Assembly (NCBI GenBank): GCA_027296205.1
Contig: JAPUJM010000152.1
Location: forward strand, 1 to 16,695
Length of the DNA: 16,695 bases
Origin: Actinomycetota bacterium
GTDB lineage: Bacteria; Actinomycetota; Acidimicrobiia; Spongiisociales; ZC4RG35
Direction: 5' to 3'
Shown here piece by piece: positions 1-7,507 of this stretch; the stretch's first letter is position 1; each line of letters begins with the position of its first letter. Below the pieces are notes generated by a model, which saw nothing but the letters and a program-made list of their open reading frames with translations, had not been told where the DNA came from and made no database searches. Position numbers and translations under genes: made by a program.

Positions 1-2421
1 ATACTGGTCGACCAGGGCGGCGGTCCGATCTTCACATTCCTGGCCCCGGTTCAGGGAGCAATCGCCGAGGGCGCGCCAATGCCCACAACGGATGAGGAGC
101 TGCGCTCCTTATTCCAGAGCTCGCTAACCGAGCTCCATCCGGAGCAGGCCGGATTCGTCGAAGGGTTGCTACCCGCCAGCGGCGATATCGCTGGTCCTAC
201 GTCGGACAAAGGTCTGATGATCATCTTCACCAGCGGGGCCCAGTCGTTCGATACCATCATCCTCGCCAGCGGGGAAGAGTACGATCCCATCGCCCAATTC
301 GTCGATGCCAGTGCTGCGGCCGCTGATGAAATCGGTGCAATCGAACTACCGGCCGGTTACACGGCCGAGCCGTTCTCATTCGAGCTGCTGTTCGCAGACC
401 AGGACGAATTCACAGACGAGATCAGTCGGCTGTTCGGCACCGCCTTCCTGATCATCATGGTCGTCCTGGCATTGGTGTTTCTTGTCAAACCACGCCGTTC
501 GGCCGCTCGCTACGCCCTAGTGGTCGGAGTCGCCGCGGTGATCGTCTCGATCGTGCTGGTCGTTCTTCCGACCCTGGCGATCATCGCCGACAGCGCGTTC
601 CCCGACTTTTTGAAGGACTGGAACTCGAACACCCTGTTCCTGGCAGCCGCGATCTTGTTGCTGGTGGTCTTCCTCGTGTGGACATTCTCCGACCGGGGTC
701 TGAGACGTACCGCCGCCGACACCCTGCTCACGCTGACCACTATCTTCTTCGCTATTTTTTGGATGAACGGTTTCGGGTATCTGCTATTCGAGGACGCAAG
801 CCCCATGGCTCAGATTCTGCCGATCCTGTTGATCGGCCTCGGCGTCGACTACTCGATTCATGTGACGTCGCGTTACCGCGAAGAGGTGTCCACAGGAGCC
901 TCCGTCGACGACTCGATCTCGAGAGCGATCCACACAGTGGGCGTGGCTCTTGTCCTCGCCACCGTCACCACCGCAGTTGGCTTCCTGACGAACCTGTTCA
1001 ACGCCCTCCCCGCGCTCAGGGAGTTCGGGGTCCTGGCGGCGATTGGCATCTTTGCGTCGTTCCTTCTGATGCTGACGTTCGTTCCGGCAGTGCGGGAGAT
1101 CCTGGATCGACGCGGCGTCAGACGGGAGACGTTCGAACCAGACCGGCTCAGAGGAGGCGAGCAGCGGATGCTCGGACGGCTCATCGGGAGTACGGCGGGC
1201 ATCGCCAAGAAGGCTGCCGTGGCGGCAACCGTCGTCGCCCTCATCCTCGGTGGGCTCGGCGCCTGGGGGACCACCAATCTCGAAACCGAGTTCAGCTTCC
1301 TCGATTTCATCCCGACGACGTCACCGCTCCGAACTACCTTCGAGACCCTGCTGACCGACTTCGGCGGCGGATTCGGAGAGAACACCCAAGTGCTGATCGA
1401 AGGCGATGTCGCCACTGCTGAGGCATGGAATGAGATGGTGGTGGCCAATAGCAACCTCACCGGCACGGTCAACGTCGTCACCTTCGGGGGCAACCCGGCA
1501 GGCTCGTCCCCGGTGGCGGTGATCGGGGAGCTGGCGTCGGAGGAGTCGCCGAGCTTCGTCCCTGAGGTGAGCCAGGCGATGCAGGCGGCCGGCCTCGATC
1601 AAACGACTTTCATGTTTCCGTCCGGTTCCGACGTTGCCTCGGTATACGATGCGGCGTTCGCCGCGGCGCCGCAGGCTGTGGCCGGCGTGTTGCACCAGAC
1701 CGGGGCCGGTTACGATGCCGCCCTGTTCGACTTCACGACGCAAGCCGGAGAATCGGGGGCCAACCAGCTCCGCAGTGACGTCCTCGACGACTTCTCGGGC
1801 GTTGCCGAATTGGGACTCAGCGCGGTTGCGACGTCGGCGGAGATCATCAACGACGTCATCATCACTACCTTGCGTGACTCCCAGCTGTCGTCGTTGGTGC
1901 TCACTCTGATCGCGGCCCTGATCCTCCTTGTGACCAACTTTTGGTTCGAGGTGCGGCGTCCGATGCTCGGTGTCATCACAACCGTCCCGGTGATCCTGGT
2001 GGTGTTGTGGTCCTTCGCCTTGATGACCCTGTTTGGCATCCCTTTCGGACCGGTAACCGCGACAATCTCGGCGCTGGCGGTCGGCATCGGGATCCCGTAC
2101 ATGATCCACATCACCCATCGATTCCTCGAGGACCGGGCCCGCTCGACGTCGGTCGAGGATGCCATCGAGTTGACTCTGAGCAATACCGGCGCCGCTCTCG
2201 CCGGCTCTGCCCTGACCACCGTTGCCGGATTTGGGATCCTGGTGACGTCGACGACGATTCCGTTCCGCCAATTCGGTTTCGTGACGGCCTACACGATCTT
2301 CCTGGCCATGCTGGCGGCAGTGCTCGTTTTGCCCTCGATGTTGGTTCTCTGGGATCGCTGGCATGCCAAGCGAGACATCTCACCCACTACCGTCGACCTG
2401 GACCAATCCGCTCGCGTCTGA
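1..2421 (+). CDS. MMPL/RND superfamily exporter, 5'-truncated by the window edge
   Basis: The frame is open from the first base, so the start lies upstream; 806 residues are visible. This is an integral cytoplasmic-membrane protein of the RND/MMPL type, a family that exports lipids or hydrophobic compounds using the proton gradient. It shows the usual duplicated layout. A first membrane bundle spans roughly bases 430-1110, a large non-membrane loop about 1270-1870, and a second bundle about 1885-2360. The first half has the family motif GLGVDYSIH (about 838-861) followed by RYREE. The second half has the matching GIGIPYMIH (about 2083-2106) followed by HRFLE. The Asp of the first motif (847-849), thought to carry protons, is Pro in the second copy (2095-2097). 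The substrate cannot be read from sequence. No clear terminator follows; the 168-nt gap to the next gene holds no recognisable gene. Confidence 0.9.
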   Translation: MLVDQGGGPIFTFLAPVQGAIAEGAPMPTTDEELRSLFQSSLTELHPEQAGFVEGLLPASGDIAGPTSDKGLMIIFTSGAQSFDTIILASGEEYDPIAQFVDASAAAADEIGAIELPAGYTAEPFSFELLFADQDEFTDEISRLFGTAFLIIMVVLALVFLVKPRRSAARYALVVGVAAVIVSIVLVVLPTLAIIADSAFPDFLKDWNSNTLFLAAAILLLVVFLVWTFSDRGLRRTAADTLLTLTTIFFAIFWMNGFGYLLFEDASPMAQILPILLIGLGVDYSIHVTSRYREEVSTGASVDDSISRAIHTVGVALVLATVTTAVGFLTNLFNALPALREFGVLAAIGIFASFLLMLTFVPAVREILDRRGVRRETFEPDRLRGGEQRMLGRLIGSTAGIAKKAAVAATVVALILGGLGAWGTTNLETEFSFLDFIPTTSPLRTTFETLLTDFGGGFGENTQVLIEGDVATAEAWNEMVVANSNLTGTVNVVTFGGNPAGSSPVAVIGELASEESPSFVPEVSQAMQAAGLDQTTFMFPSGSDVASVYDAAFAAAPQAVAGVLHQTGAGYDAALFDFTTQAGESGANQLRSDVLDDFSGVAELGLSAVATSAEIINDVIITTLRDSQLSSLVLTLIAALILLVTNFWFEVRRPMLGVITTVPVILVVLWSFALMTLFGIPFGPVTATISALAVGIGIPYMIHITHRFLEDRARSTSVEDAIELTLSNTGAALAGSALTTVAGFGILVTSTTIPFRQFGFVTAYTIFLAMLAAVLVLPSMLVLWDRWHAKRDISPTTVDLDQSARV

Positions 2422-2589
2422 TCGAGAACCACGGGGACCTCGGGACGATGCCAAACTCGACGCTGTCGCTGTGGAGCAGATATCACCGATTCCGCGGGGA
2501 CCAAGCAATTGGGTCTGTAGAACCCCTTTAATCCGCGGGCAGAGCGACCAGAATTGACAGGCGGGCTTGACGATGCCCGCTCTTCTCTC

Positions 2590-3576
2590 ATGGATGCATC
2601 ACGAATAGCCAAAGAAGCCTCACATCTACTCCCACTGGTGAATCGGGTTCTCACGAAGTATTCGTTCCTCACCCGCGAGGTGGAGCATCTGGCCACGCAC
2701 TCCAACGTCATGTATCGCGTGATCACCGAGAGTGGTGAGCGGCTGGTTCTGCGGGTTGGGAATCCCTACGCCAACACCCGATCCAACATCGAGTTCGAGG
2801 TGGCCTGGATCGACACTCTCAACAGGGAGACGTCGATCGACCTGGCAACCCCGATCCGGACCGCGGGGGGTGGGCTGATTGTGGACGAGTTCGACGCCGA
2901 ACTCGGGAAAGAGAGACCGTGTGTTCTCTTCACATGGGTCCCCGGTGCCCCGTTGGGAGACGGCGCCGGGACATTCGGGCACCGACTGTGGGGTCAGATG
3001 TCGGCGTCGTTGTCAAAGCACGGGAAGTCGTGGGAGCCACCGCTGGCCGGTCAGATGCGAAGCTGGGATCGAATCTTCTACTACGGCGCTGAAACGGATC
3101 CAGTGATCATCAACGACCCGCTCTATGGCCACCTCTTCGAGGCTCCACGCCGCGGCCTTCTCAAGAAGGCGGGGAAGATCGCAGCCAGGGTCATCAAGGA
3201 GTCATGGGCGGATGGGGGTGCACAGGTGGTCCACGGCGACCTCCACGAGTGGAACGTGCACGTCGCGGGGAGTCGGTTGCATGCGTTCGACTTCGAGGAC
3301 GTGATGATTGCTCTCCCTGCTCAGGATGTGGCTATCAGCCTCTATCACTCGAGGGACTCTGATCAGCGAGACGTCATCAGAACGGCCTTTCGACGTGGTT
3401 ACGAGGAGGTTGCCGAATGGCCGATCGCCGACCAGAGTCAGCTTGATGGCTTTTATGCTGCCCGGCAGATAATGCTCATGAATTATGCAGCGCGCACACT
3501 CCCGATTGGTGAGGCCGCCGAGTTTCTCGATCAGGTGACTCCCTGGCTCCAGACCTTCGCGCGTCGATACAGCTGA
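2590..3576 (+). CDS. Aminoglycoside phosphotransferase-fold kinase (APH family)
   Basis: A 328-residue cytosolic protein of the APH/choline kinase-like family, which transfers phosphate from ATP to a small-molecule hydroxyl. The catalytic loop HGDLHEWN (residues 215-222) gives the base Asp217 and metal-binding Asn222. The second metal-binding Asp is in DFED (Asp234), replacing the DFG of protein kinases. The N-terminal lobe contains VLRVGNP, likely the ATP-lobe strand. I chose ATG 2590; an in-frame TTG at 2554 would add 12 residues, but neither has a good ribosome site. A short hairpin (2561-2566 with 2575-2580) lies just upstream. The stop is 3 nt before the phosphoribosyltransferase start, so the two are probably co-translated. 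Substrate unknown; stress-response kinase (SrkA-like) or metabolite kinase are both possible. Nothing specifically suggests antibiotic resistance. Confidence 0.82.
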   Translation: MDASRIAKEASHLLPLVNRVLTKYSFLTREVEHLATHSNVMYRVITESGERLVLRVGNPYANTRSNIEFEVAWIDTLNRETSIDLATPIRTAGGGLIVDEFDAELGKERPCVLFTWVPGAPLGDGAGTFGHRLWGQMSASLSKHGKSWEPPLAGQMRSWDRIFYYGAETDPVIINDPLYGHLFEAPRRGLLKKAGKIAARVIKESWADGGAQVVHGDLHEWNVHVAGSRLHAFDFEDVMIALPAQDVAISLYHSRDSDQRDVIRTAFRRGYEEVAEWPIADQSQLDGFYAARQIMLMNYAARTLPIGEAAEFLDQVTPWLQTFARRYS

Positions 3577-3579
3577 ACT

Positions 3580-4218
3580 ATGCGTTTCGCCGACCGCCGC
3601 ACGGCCGGGGAAGCGTTGGGCAAGGCCGTGGTCGAACTGGCACCTCCGGACCCTCTTGTCCTTGCCCTGCCCCGGGGCGGCGTCCCTGTGGGCTACGGGG
3701 TCGCCCAGGCCCTTGGGTGTGACCTTGATGTTCTCGTCGTGAGGAAACTCGGTGTTCCGTTCCAACCCGAGTTGGCCATGGGAGCAGTGGCCGAAGGTGG
3801 CGTCGTTATTCGCAACGACGAGATGCTGTCGGTCGCCGCCATAGATGAGGAGGCGTTTCGCCGTGTCGAGGCGACAGAGCGCCTGGAGATGGAGCGTCGA
3901 CTGTCTTCGTATCGAGAGGTCGCCGAGGCTATTGATCCATCGGGGCGGACGGCTGTTGTTGTCGATGACGGTCTGGCCACCGGCTCAACGGCGATGGCCG
4001 GGGTAGCCGCGCTACGGGCGAGGCATGCGACAGAGGTCTGGGTAGCGGTGCCGGTCGCCCCCCGCGACACCACTCAGATGCTCGAAAGAGAGGCCGATCG
4101 TGTCGTTGTCCTCAGTCAGCCGAGGTATTTCGGAGCGGTCGGCGCGTGGTATCGGGACTTCGGCCAAACGACCGATGAGGAGGTCCGGGCCCTGCTCGCC
4201 GATTCACGGCTACGGTGA
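3580..4218 (+). CDS. Predicted phosphoribosyltransferase (type I PRTase fold)
   Basis: A 212-residue soluble protein. The PRPP-binding loop VVVDDGLATGSTA (residues 127-139) is the type I phosphoribosyltransferase signature, with the two acidic residues that contact the ribose hydroxyls. The early PRGG motif (31-34) matches the loop seen in the 'predicted phosphoribosyltransferase' group (COG1926-like). The segment VRKLGVPFQPELAMGAV is also typical of that group. These proteins resemble purine/pyrimidine salvage enzymes but most members have no proven substrate. The gene starts 3 nt after the kinase stop and has no evident Shine-Dalgarno, which fits translational coupling. It ends 12 nt before the palindromic repeat, which may also act as its 3' structure. 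Confidence 0.85.
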   Translation: MRFADRRTAGEALGKAVVELAPPDPLVLALPRGGVPVGYGVAQALGCDLDVLVVRKLGVPFQPELAMGAVAEGGVVIRNDEMLSVAAIDEEAFRRVEATERLEMERRLSSYREVAEAIDPSGRTAVVVDDGLATGSTAMAGVAALRARHATEVWVAVPVAPRDTTQMLEREADRVVVLSQPRYFGAVGAWYRDFGQTTDEEVRALLADSRLR

Positions 4219-4230
4219 CCCGTCTTCAGT

Positions 4231-4394
4231 TAGTGTCCCGAGTCCCAAATCATGCACAGAACCTCGCCTGCCCTCGACGTCCCTCGCTGCGTCCTCCGCC
4301 TTGACGCAGCTATGGCTGCGCCTTCGTTGTGCGTCCTTGCCAGAAACGCCGATACCTGGGCGAGATCAGCACGAACTTACGACTCAGGACACTA
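4231..4394. repeat. 164-nt imperfect palindromic element with terminal inverted repeats (MITE-like or intergenic repeat)
   Basis: The left end TAGTGTCCCGAGTC (4231-4244) is the reverse complement of the right end GACTCAGGACACTA (4381-4394) at 13 of 14 positions, and weaker match extends inward. The exact centre, 4312.5, falls in the loop of a perfect hairpin, CGCAGC-TATG-GCTGCG (4305-4320). A competing stem pairs GCTGCGTC (4286-4293) with GACGCAGC (4303-4310), so the middle arm can pair with either neighbour. Each half also carries an imperfect direct copy of a TCGyTG..GCGTCC..GCC-type motif (about 4284-4300 and 4323-4341). I see no coding capacity, transposase or clear target duplication. 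The right end abuts the ribosome site of the next gene. I infer a dispersed non-autonomous repeat; copy number cannot be judged from one window. Confidence 0.65.
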
Positions 4395-4407
4395 GAGAGG
4401 ATCAACC

Positions 4408-4815
4408 ATGCCTTCGCTAGAGGAGTTCTGCACCATCGAGGCCGAGCTTGGGATGAATGTCGTCGGCAAGGCACCCGGCGGAACGAGAATCGACTTTCCG
4501 TTCAAGGGAACGGCTACCGGGCCCCATTGGGAAGGTGAACGACCGGTCCGCGGGGTGGACTACGTCACCGTCCGCTCCGACGGGAATATGGCTCTGGACA
4601 TCCATGCGGTGATCGGCGAGAAGCGAGAGGCCGTCTCCTATCGAGGCAACGGTGTCTCCATCGTCAACCCCGATCAGTCGGCGGACCCGAAGGAGCTCAT
4701 CACGTTCGAGACCGGTAATGAGGATCTGGCCTGGCTGAACAACGAGATCGGGGTTGCCTTCGGCCACGGCGAAGACGGCAAGATCACCCTCAGGATCTAC
4801 CTCGTAAAACCCTGA
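4408..4815 (+). CDS. DUF3237-like small protein
   Basis: A 135-residue soluble acidic protein. The pattern fits the DUF3237 beta-barrel family: an N-terminal strand with a glycine turn (NVVGKAPGGTRIDFPFKG), then GVDYVTVRSDGNMALDIHAV, then a strand ending in YRGNGVSI. The R-x-DG...LD core is its most typical part. The family has no agreed biochemical role. ATG 4408 is preceded by AGAGAGG (4394-4400) at 7-nt spacing, a good ribosome site that begins at the last base of the palindromic element. A promoter would have to lie inside that element, or transcription comes from the upstream pair. It is convergent with the enoyl-CoA hydratase gene, with 73 nt between them and no clear terminator. Family assignment is by pattern only. 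Confidence 0.65.
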   Translation: MPSLEEFCTIEAELGMNVVGKAPGGTRIDFPFKGTATGPHWEGERPVRGVDYVTVRSDGNMALDIHAVIGEKREAVSYRGNGVSIVNPDQSADPKELITFETGNEDLAWLNNEIGVAFGHGEDGKITLRIYLVKP

Positions 4816-4888
4816 ACCCGCGTTCCTGATGCATGGCGCGTCGCATGATCATTTGGCCGCGTGGAAAGCGCCAAAACGGGAAAACGGC

Positions 4889-5668
4889 CTACCCGGCGTT
4901 TCGGAAGTCGGGCTTCCTTTTCTCGAGGAACGCGGCAACACCTTCGCGATGCTCGGCGGTCTTGCCGAGACGGCCTTGCTCCAGTCGCTCCGCTTCCAGG
5001 GCCTCTCCGAAGGACAACTCGACCGCGTCGCGAACGAGCCGTCGGGTGGTGACCAGGGCGTCCGGAACCATGTCGGCCAGTGTGGTGGCAAGCTCGACAG
5101 CCCTAACGACGACCTCTCCATCCGGGACCACCTCGGCGCAGAGACCGAGAGACCGGGCTTCCTCCGCATTCACGCGCTTGTTGGTCATCGTCAGTTCGAT
5201 CGCCTTGGACACACCCACGTGCTGGGCAAGCCACCACGTGGTCCCGGAGTCCGGGACGAGGCCGATCGCGGTGAAGGCGGAAGTCAGGAATGCCGATTCG
5301 GCCATGATCCGAATGTCGCAGCCAAGCGCTATGCCTAGCCCGGCGCCGGCGGCCACCCCGTTGACTGCTGCGACGGTCGGAACCTTGGAGTTCGCCAGGG
5401 CATTGACCATGGGGTGGAACACGTCGTTGAGCAAGCCGGCCAGGTCGGGGCCACCGCTCTCATAGTCGCTCATCAGTTGGGAAAGGTCGGCTCCCGAGCA
5501 GAAAGCCTTGCCTTTGCCAGTCAGCACGATTGCCCGTGCCTCACCGCCCGCTTGGTCGAGAGCATCGACCGTTCCGGTCGCCAACCCGGCTTCGATGGCG
5601 TTGAATCGATCCGGGCGATTGAATGTGATGACGGCTACGTCGCCGTCGAGTTGGTAATCGACGCTCAT
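4889..5668 (-). CDS. Enoyl-CoA hydratase/isomerase family protein (PaaG-like)
   Basis: A 259-residue crotonase-fold enzyme acting on acyl-CoA thioesters in the cytosol. The N-terminal AVITFNRPDRFNAI is the family start. The two oxyanion-hole segments are visible as CSGADL (57-62) and GVAAGAGLG (104-112). At the catalytic position the motif is IGLVPDSGTTWWL, with Asp140 where true enoyl-CoA hydratases carry Glu. That Asp is typical of PaaG-type isomerases, so isomerisation in phenylacetate or unsaturated fatty-acid breakdown is more likely than simple hydration. No other catabolic genes are adjacent, so the pathway is unknown. ATG 5668 has a strong ribosome site on the minus strand (AAGGAG, plus-strand 5673-5678). 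The gene is divergent from the HU gene across a 127-nt gap. Confidence 0.88.
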   Translation of the reverse strand: MSVDYQLDGDVAVITFNRPDRFNAIEAGLATGTVDALDQAGGEARAIVLTGKGKAFCSGADLSQLMSDYESGGPDLAGLLNDVFHPMVNALANSKVPTVAAVNGVAAGAGLGIALGCDIRIMAESAFLTSAFTAIGLVPDSGTTWWLAQHVGVSKAIELTMTNKRVNAEEARSLGLCAEVVPDGEVVVRAVELATTLADMVPDALVTTRRLVRDAVELSFGEALEAERLEQGRLGKTAEHREGVAAFLEKRKPDFRNAG

Positions 5669-5795
5669 GGTTCTCCTTCAGATCGCGAATCGTAAAGCAC
5701 GGAAAAGCCCGTTGCCGTCGGGCAATTGCCCTATCGTTGATAGCCATCGTCGCAGCAAACAACGCCGCGAACTCATCAACCCACAAGGAGGGGCT

Positions 5796-6089
5796 GTGAA
5801 CAAGTCCGAGATGGCGGACAAGCTGGCCGGCAAGGCCGATGTCTCCAAGGCCAAGGCCGTCGAGATCATCGACATTATCTTCTCGACCAAGGATGGAGAG
5901 GGGATAATCGCAGTCGAGCTGGACGCCGGGGGCAAGGTGAATATCACCGGCTTTGGCAACTTCAGCACCAAATATCGGGCAGCACGCATGGGTCGCAACC
6001 CCGCTACGAGCCAACCGATCCATATTCCGGCTAAGAATTACGCCCACTTCAGCGCCGCAAAGGGTCTGAAGGACCGCGTAGCCCGCTAA
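5796..6089 (+). CDS. HU-family DNA-binding protein
   Basis: A 97-residue nucleoid-associated protein that bends and compacts DNA as a dimer. The N-terminal NKSEMADKLAGKADVSKAKA is the HU helix-turn-helix body. ITGFGNF (50-56) and RAARMGRNPAT (61-71) form the beta-arm base and DNA-intercalating arm, including the conserved RNP. The C-terminal FSAAKGLKDRV matches the final helix (usually FKAGKALKD.V). It is about 6 residues longer than E. coli HU before the GFG motif. The start is GTG 5796, not an upstream in-frame codon, because AAGGAGGGG (5785-5793) lies just upstream and the homology begins exactly there. A strong intrinsic terminator follows, so this is a single-gene transcript. The promoter should be in 5669-5784, but I could not assign it. 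Confidence 0.93.
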   Translation: MNKSEMADKLAGKADVSKAKAVEIIDIIFSTKDGEGIIAVELDAGGKVNITGFGNFSTKYRAARMGRNPATSQPIHIPAKNYAHFSAAKGLKDRVAR

Positions 6090-6110
6090 AAGCCCTGCAT
6101 ACCGGGGTTG

Positions 6111-6140
6111 GCGACGGGTCTTCATGGCCCGTCGCTTTTT
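6111..6140 (+). terminator. Intrinsic terminator after the HU gene
   Basis: The stem GCGACGGG (6111-6118) pairs perfectly with CCCGTCGC (6128-6135). A T-G and a C-G pair extend it to 10 bp around a TTCAT loop. Five T residues follow immediately (6136-6140), then CTT. It starts 22 nt after the HU stop codon. Confidence 0.9.
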
Positions 6141-6202
6141 CTTGCCCGAATCCGAGTGCGCCGACCGGAACAGTCTGATCTGGGCGTTACCGTGACGGGG
6201 CA

Positions 6203-7000
6203 ATGACCCTCGATCCACAGACCTGGCCCATACCCGTCCCCATTGCCCACCGTGGGAGTCGACTCCTCTGGCCCGAGAACACCATGGAGTCTTTCTCCGG
6301 CGCTTTCGAGATGGGATACCGCCACATCGAGACGGATCTTCACATCACCCGCGATGGCATACTCGTCTGCGTGCACGACCACACCGTGGATCGCACCACT
6401 GAAGGATCCGGGGACGTCTCTGCTTACACTTTTGACGAGATCCGAACCCTCGACGCCGGGTATCGACACGGAAGTCGCGACGGCTACACCTTCAGGGGGA
6501 AGGGGATCGCGATTCCCAGCCTCGAACAGGTCGTCACCGACCTTCCCGATGTTTCCCTGGTGGTGGATCTCAAGATCGACGGTCTTGCCCGTCCTTTTGC
6601 CGACCTCATAGACAGGCTGGGGATCGGCGACAGACTGGTCGTCGGCGGTTTCTCGGACGATCGAATCAACGAGTTTCGGGAAATAACCGGTGGTCGTGTC
6701 CCCACTTCGACAGGGCCCGCCCTTTCCCGGATGTGGGTGCTTGCTTCCCGAGTCGGCCGTGGTGGTGGTGGTGATGCCAGCGCTTTGCAGCTACCGACAC
6801 AGATTCGAGGAGTGCGGGTCATCGATGAGAAGTTGTTGCGATCGGCGCATGAGGCCGGACTCCAGGTACACGTCTGGACGGTCAACGATGTCCACGAGAT
6901 GAGGAGACTGCTCGACCTCGGTGCCGACGGCCTCGTGACCGACCGCCCCGATCTTCTGAAAAGCCTTCTCGTGGAGCGAGGGGAGTGGATCGATCGATGA
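6203..7000 (+). CDS. Glycerophosphodiester phosphodiesterase family protein
   Basis: A 265-residue TIM-barrel phosphodiesterase of the GDPD family, which cleaves glycerophosphodiesters to glycerol 3-phosphate and an alcohol. The family motifs are all present: AHRGS (15-19) with catalytic His16, PENT (24-27), ETDLH (43-47) with metal-binding Glu43 and Asp45, and VHDH (57-60) with catalytic His58. Further motifs are VVDLKID (about 120-126) and VHVWTVND near the C-terminus, ending with ADGLVTDRPD. No signal peptide is seen, so it probably acts in the cytosol on phospholipid-derived diesters. The Asp in VVDLK replaces the more usual Glu, as happens in other members. Its stop overlaps the next gene's ATG, making it the first gene of a three-gene operon. 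It follows the HU terminator. Confidence 0.92.
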   Translation: MTLDPQTWPIPVPIAHRGSRLLWPENTMESFSGAFEMGYRHIETDLHITRDGILVCVHDHTVDRTTEGSGDVSAYTFDEIRTLDAGYRHGSRDGYTFRGKGIAIPSLEQVVTDLPDVSLVVDLKIDGLARPFADLIDRLGIGDRLVVGGFSDDRINEFREITGGRVPTSTGPALSRMWVLASRVGRGGGGDASALQLPTQIRGVRVIDEKLLRSAHEAGLQVHVWTVNDVHEMRRLLDLGADGLVTDRPDLLKSLLVERGEWIDR

Positions 7001-7506
7001 AGGTGGCGTATCTGGCCCTTGTCGTCGCTCTCGAACTCGGAGGGGCGTTCGGAAGTGCATCTGCCACGGTCGTGTCCCTCGAAGACACGGCGATGTTGGT
7101 TGACATCGAAGTCGAGGTGGTGGCGTCGGCTCAGGCAGTCATCGCTCACCTGGCGTTCGATGATGATGCGACGTTGGCTCTGCCGCTGCTCGACCGAGGG
7201 GGCGGTGTGTTTGGCATTCGCACCGAGCTCGAGCCTAAGAACTACATCGTGGTGTTCGAGGCTGTCGGCGCCGAAGATGCTCTCTCTCGGCCCGTTTCGC
7301 TGGTCGAGCTCGGAGCCGATCTCACCCAAGACGTCCCTGGCGTACCGGCGACAGGTGAGGGAGATGACGGCTTGAGTCCCGGAGCGCAGCAATTAGGGTG
7401 GCTCGCCCTTGCCCTTGGTGCTACCTCCCTGTCAGTCCTAGCCCTTTGGGTGCTGGGTGGACGGGGCGAGTCCACGGATACCGATGACTCCACAGAAGAG
7501 GAGTGA
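6997..7506 (+). CDS. Exported, membrane-anchored hypothetical protein
   Basis: A 169-residue protein of unknown function. It starts at ATG 6997, overlapping the preceding stop (ATGA), with GAGGGGAG (6978-6985) upstream; GTG 6985 is a less likely start. Residues 1-23 look like a signal peptide ending near GSASA, although a Glu interrupts the hydrophobic core. Residues 24-125 form a beta-rich acidic domain with alternating hydrophobic strands and no cysteines. A flexible stretch follows, then a hydrophobic segment at about 131-152. The C-terminal tail (TDTDDSTEEE) is strongly acidic. The likely topology is an extracytoplasmic domain held by one C-terminal helix, with the tail in the cytosol. 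I do not recognise the family. It is co-transcribed with the phosphodiesterase and the acetyltransferase. Confidence 0.8.
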   Translation: MKVAYLALVVALELGGAFGSASATVVSLEDTAMLVDIEVEVVASAQAVIAHLAFDDDATLALPLLDRGGGVFGIRTELEPKNYIVVFEAVGAEDALSRPVSLVELGADLTQDVPGVPATGEGDDGLSPGAQQLGWLALALGATSLSVLALWVLGGRGESTDTDDSTEEE

Positions 7507-7507
7507 G

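Noticed and set aside
1321..2364. Long minus-strand open frame opposite the exporter.
   Set aside because: It is rich in Arg, Gln, His and Asp with no domain pattern, and lies opposite a clear transporter gene. It is a GC-rich shadow frame.
2561..2589. Hairpin GCGGGC/GCCCGC followed by TCTTCTCTC, as a terminator for the exporter gene.
   Set aside because: The stem is only 6 bp, the following tract is mixed C/T, and it ends at the next start codon. It could also be a translation-control hairpin; evidence is too weak to list.
4829..5465. Two plus-strand frames within the enoyl-CoA hydratase region.
   Set aside because: Both mirror the minus-strand gene, which has full crotonase motifs and a strong ribosome site.
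5707..5723. Small hairpin GCCCG/CGGGC upstream of the HU gene as an operator.
   Set aside because: A 5-bp stem with a 7-nt loop is expected by chance in GC-rich DNA, and no promoter elements could be placed around it.
6484..7392. Long minus-strand open frame opposite the phosphodiesterase and membrane protein.
   Set aside because: It crosses two well-supported plus-strand genes and has a Ser/Arg-rich composition with no motifs.
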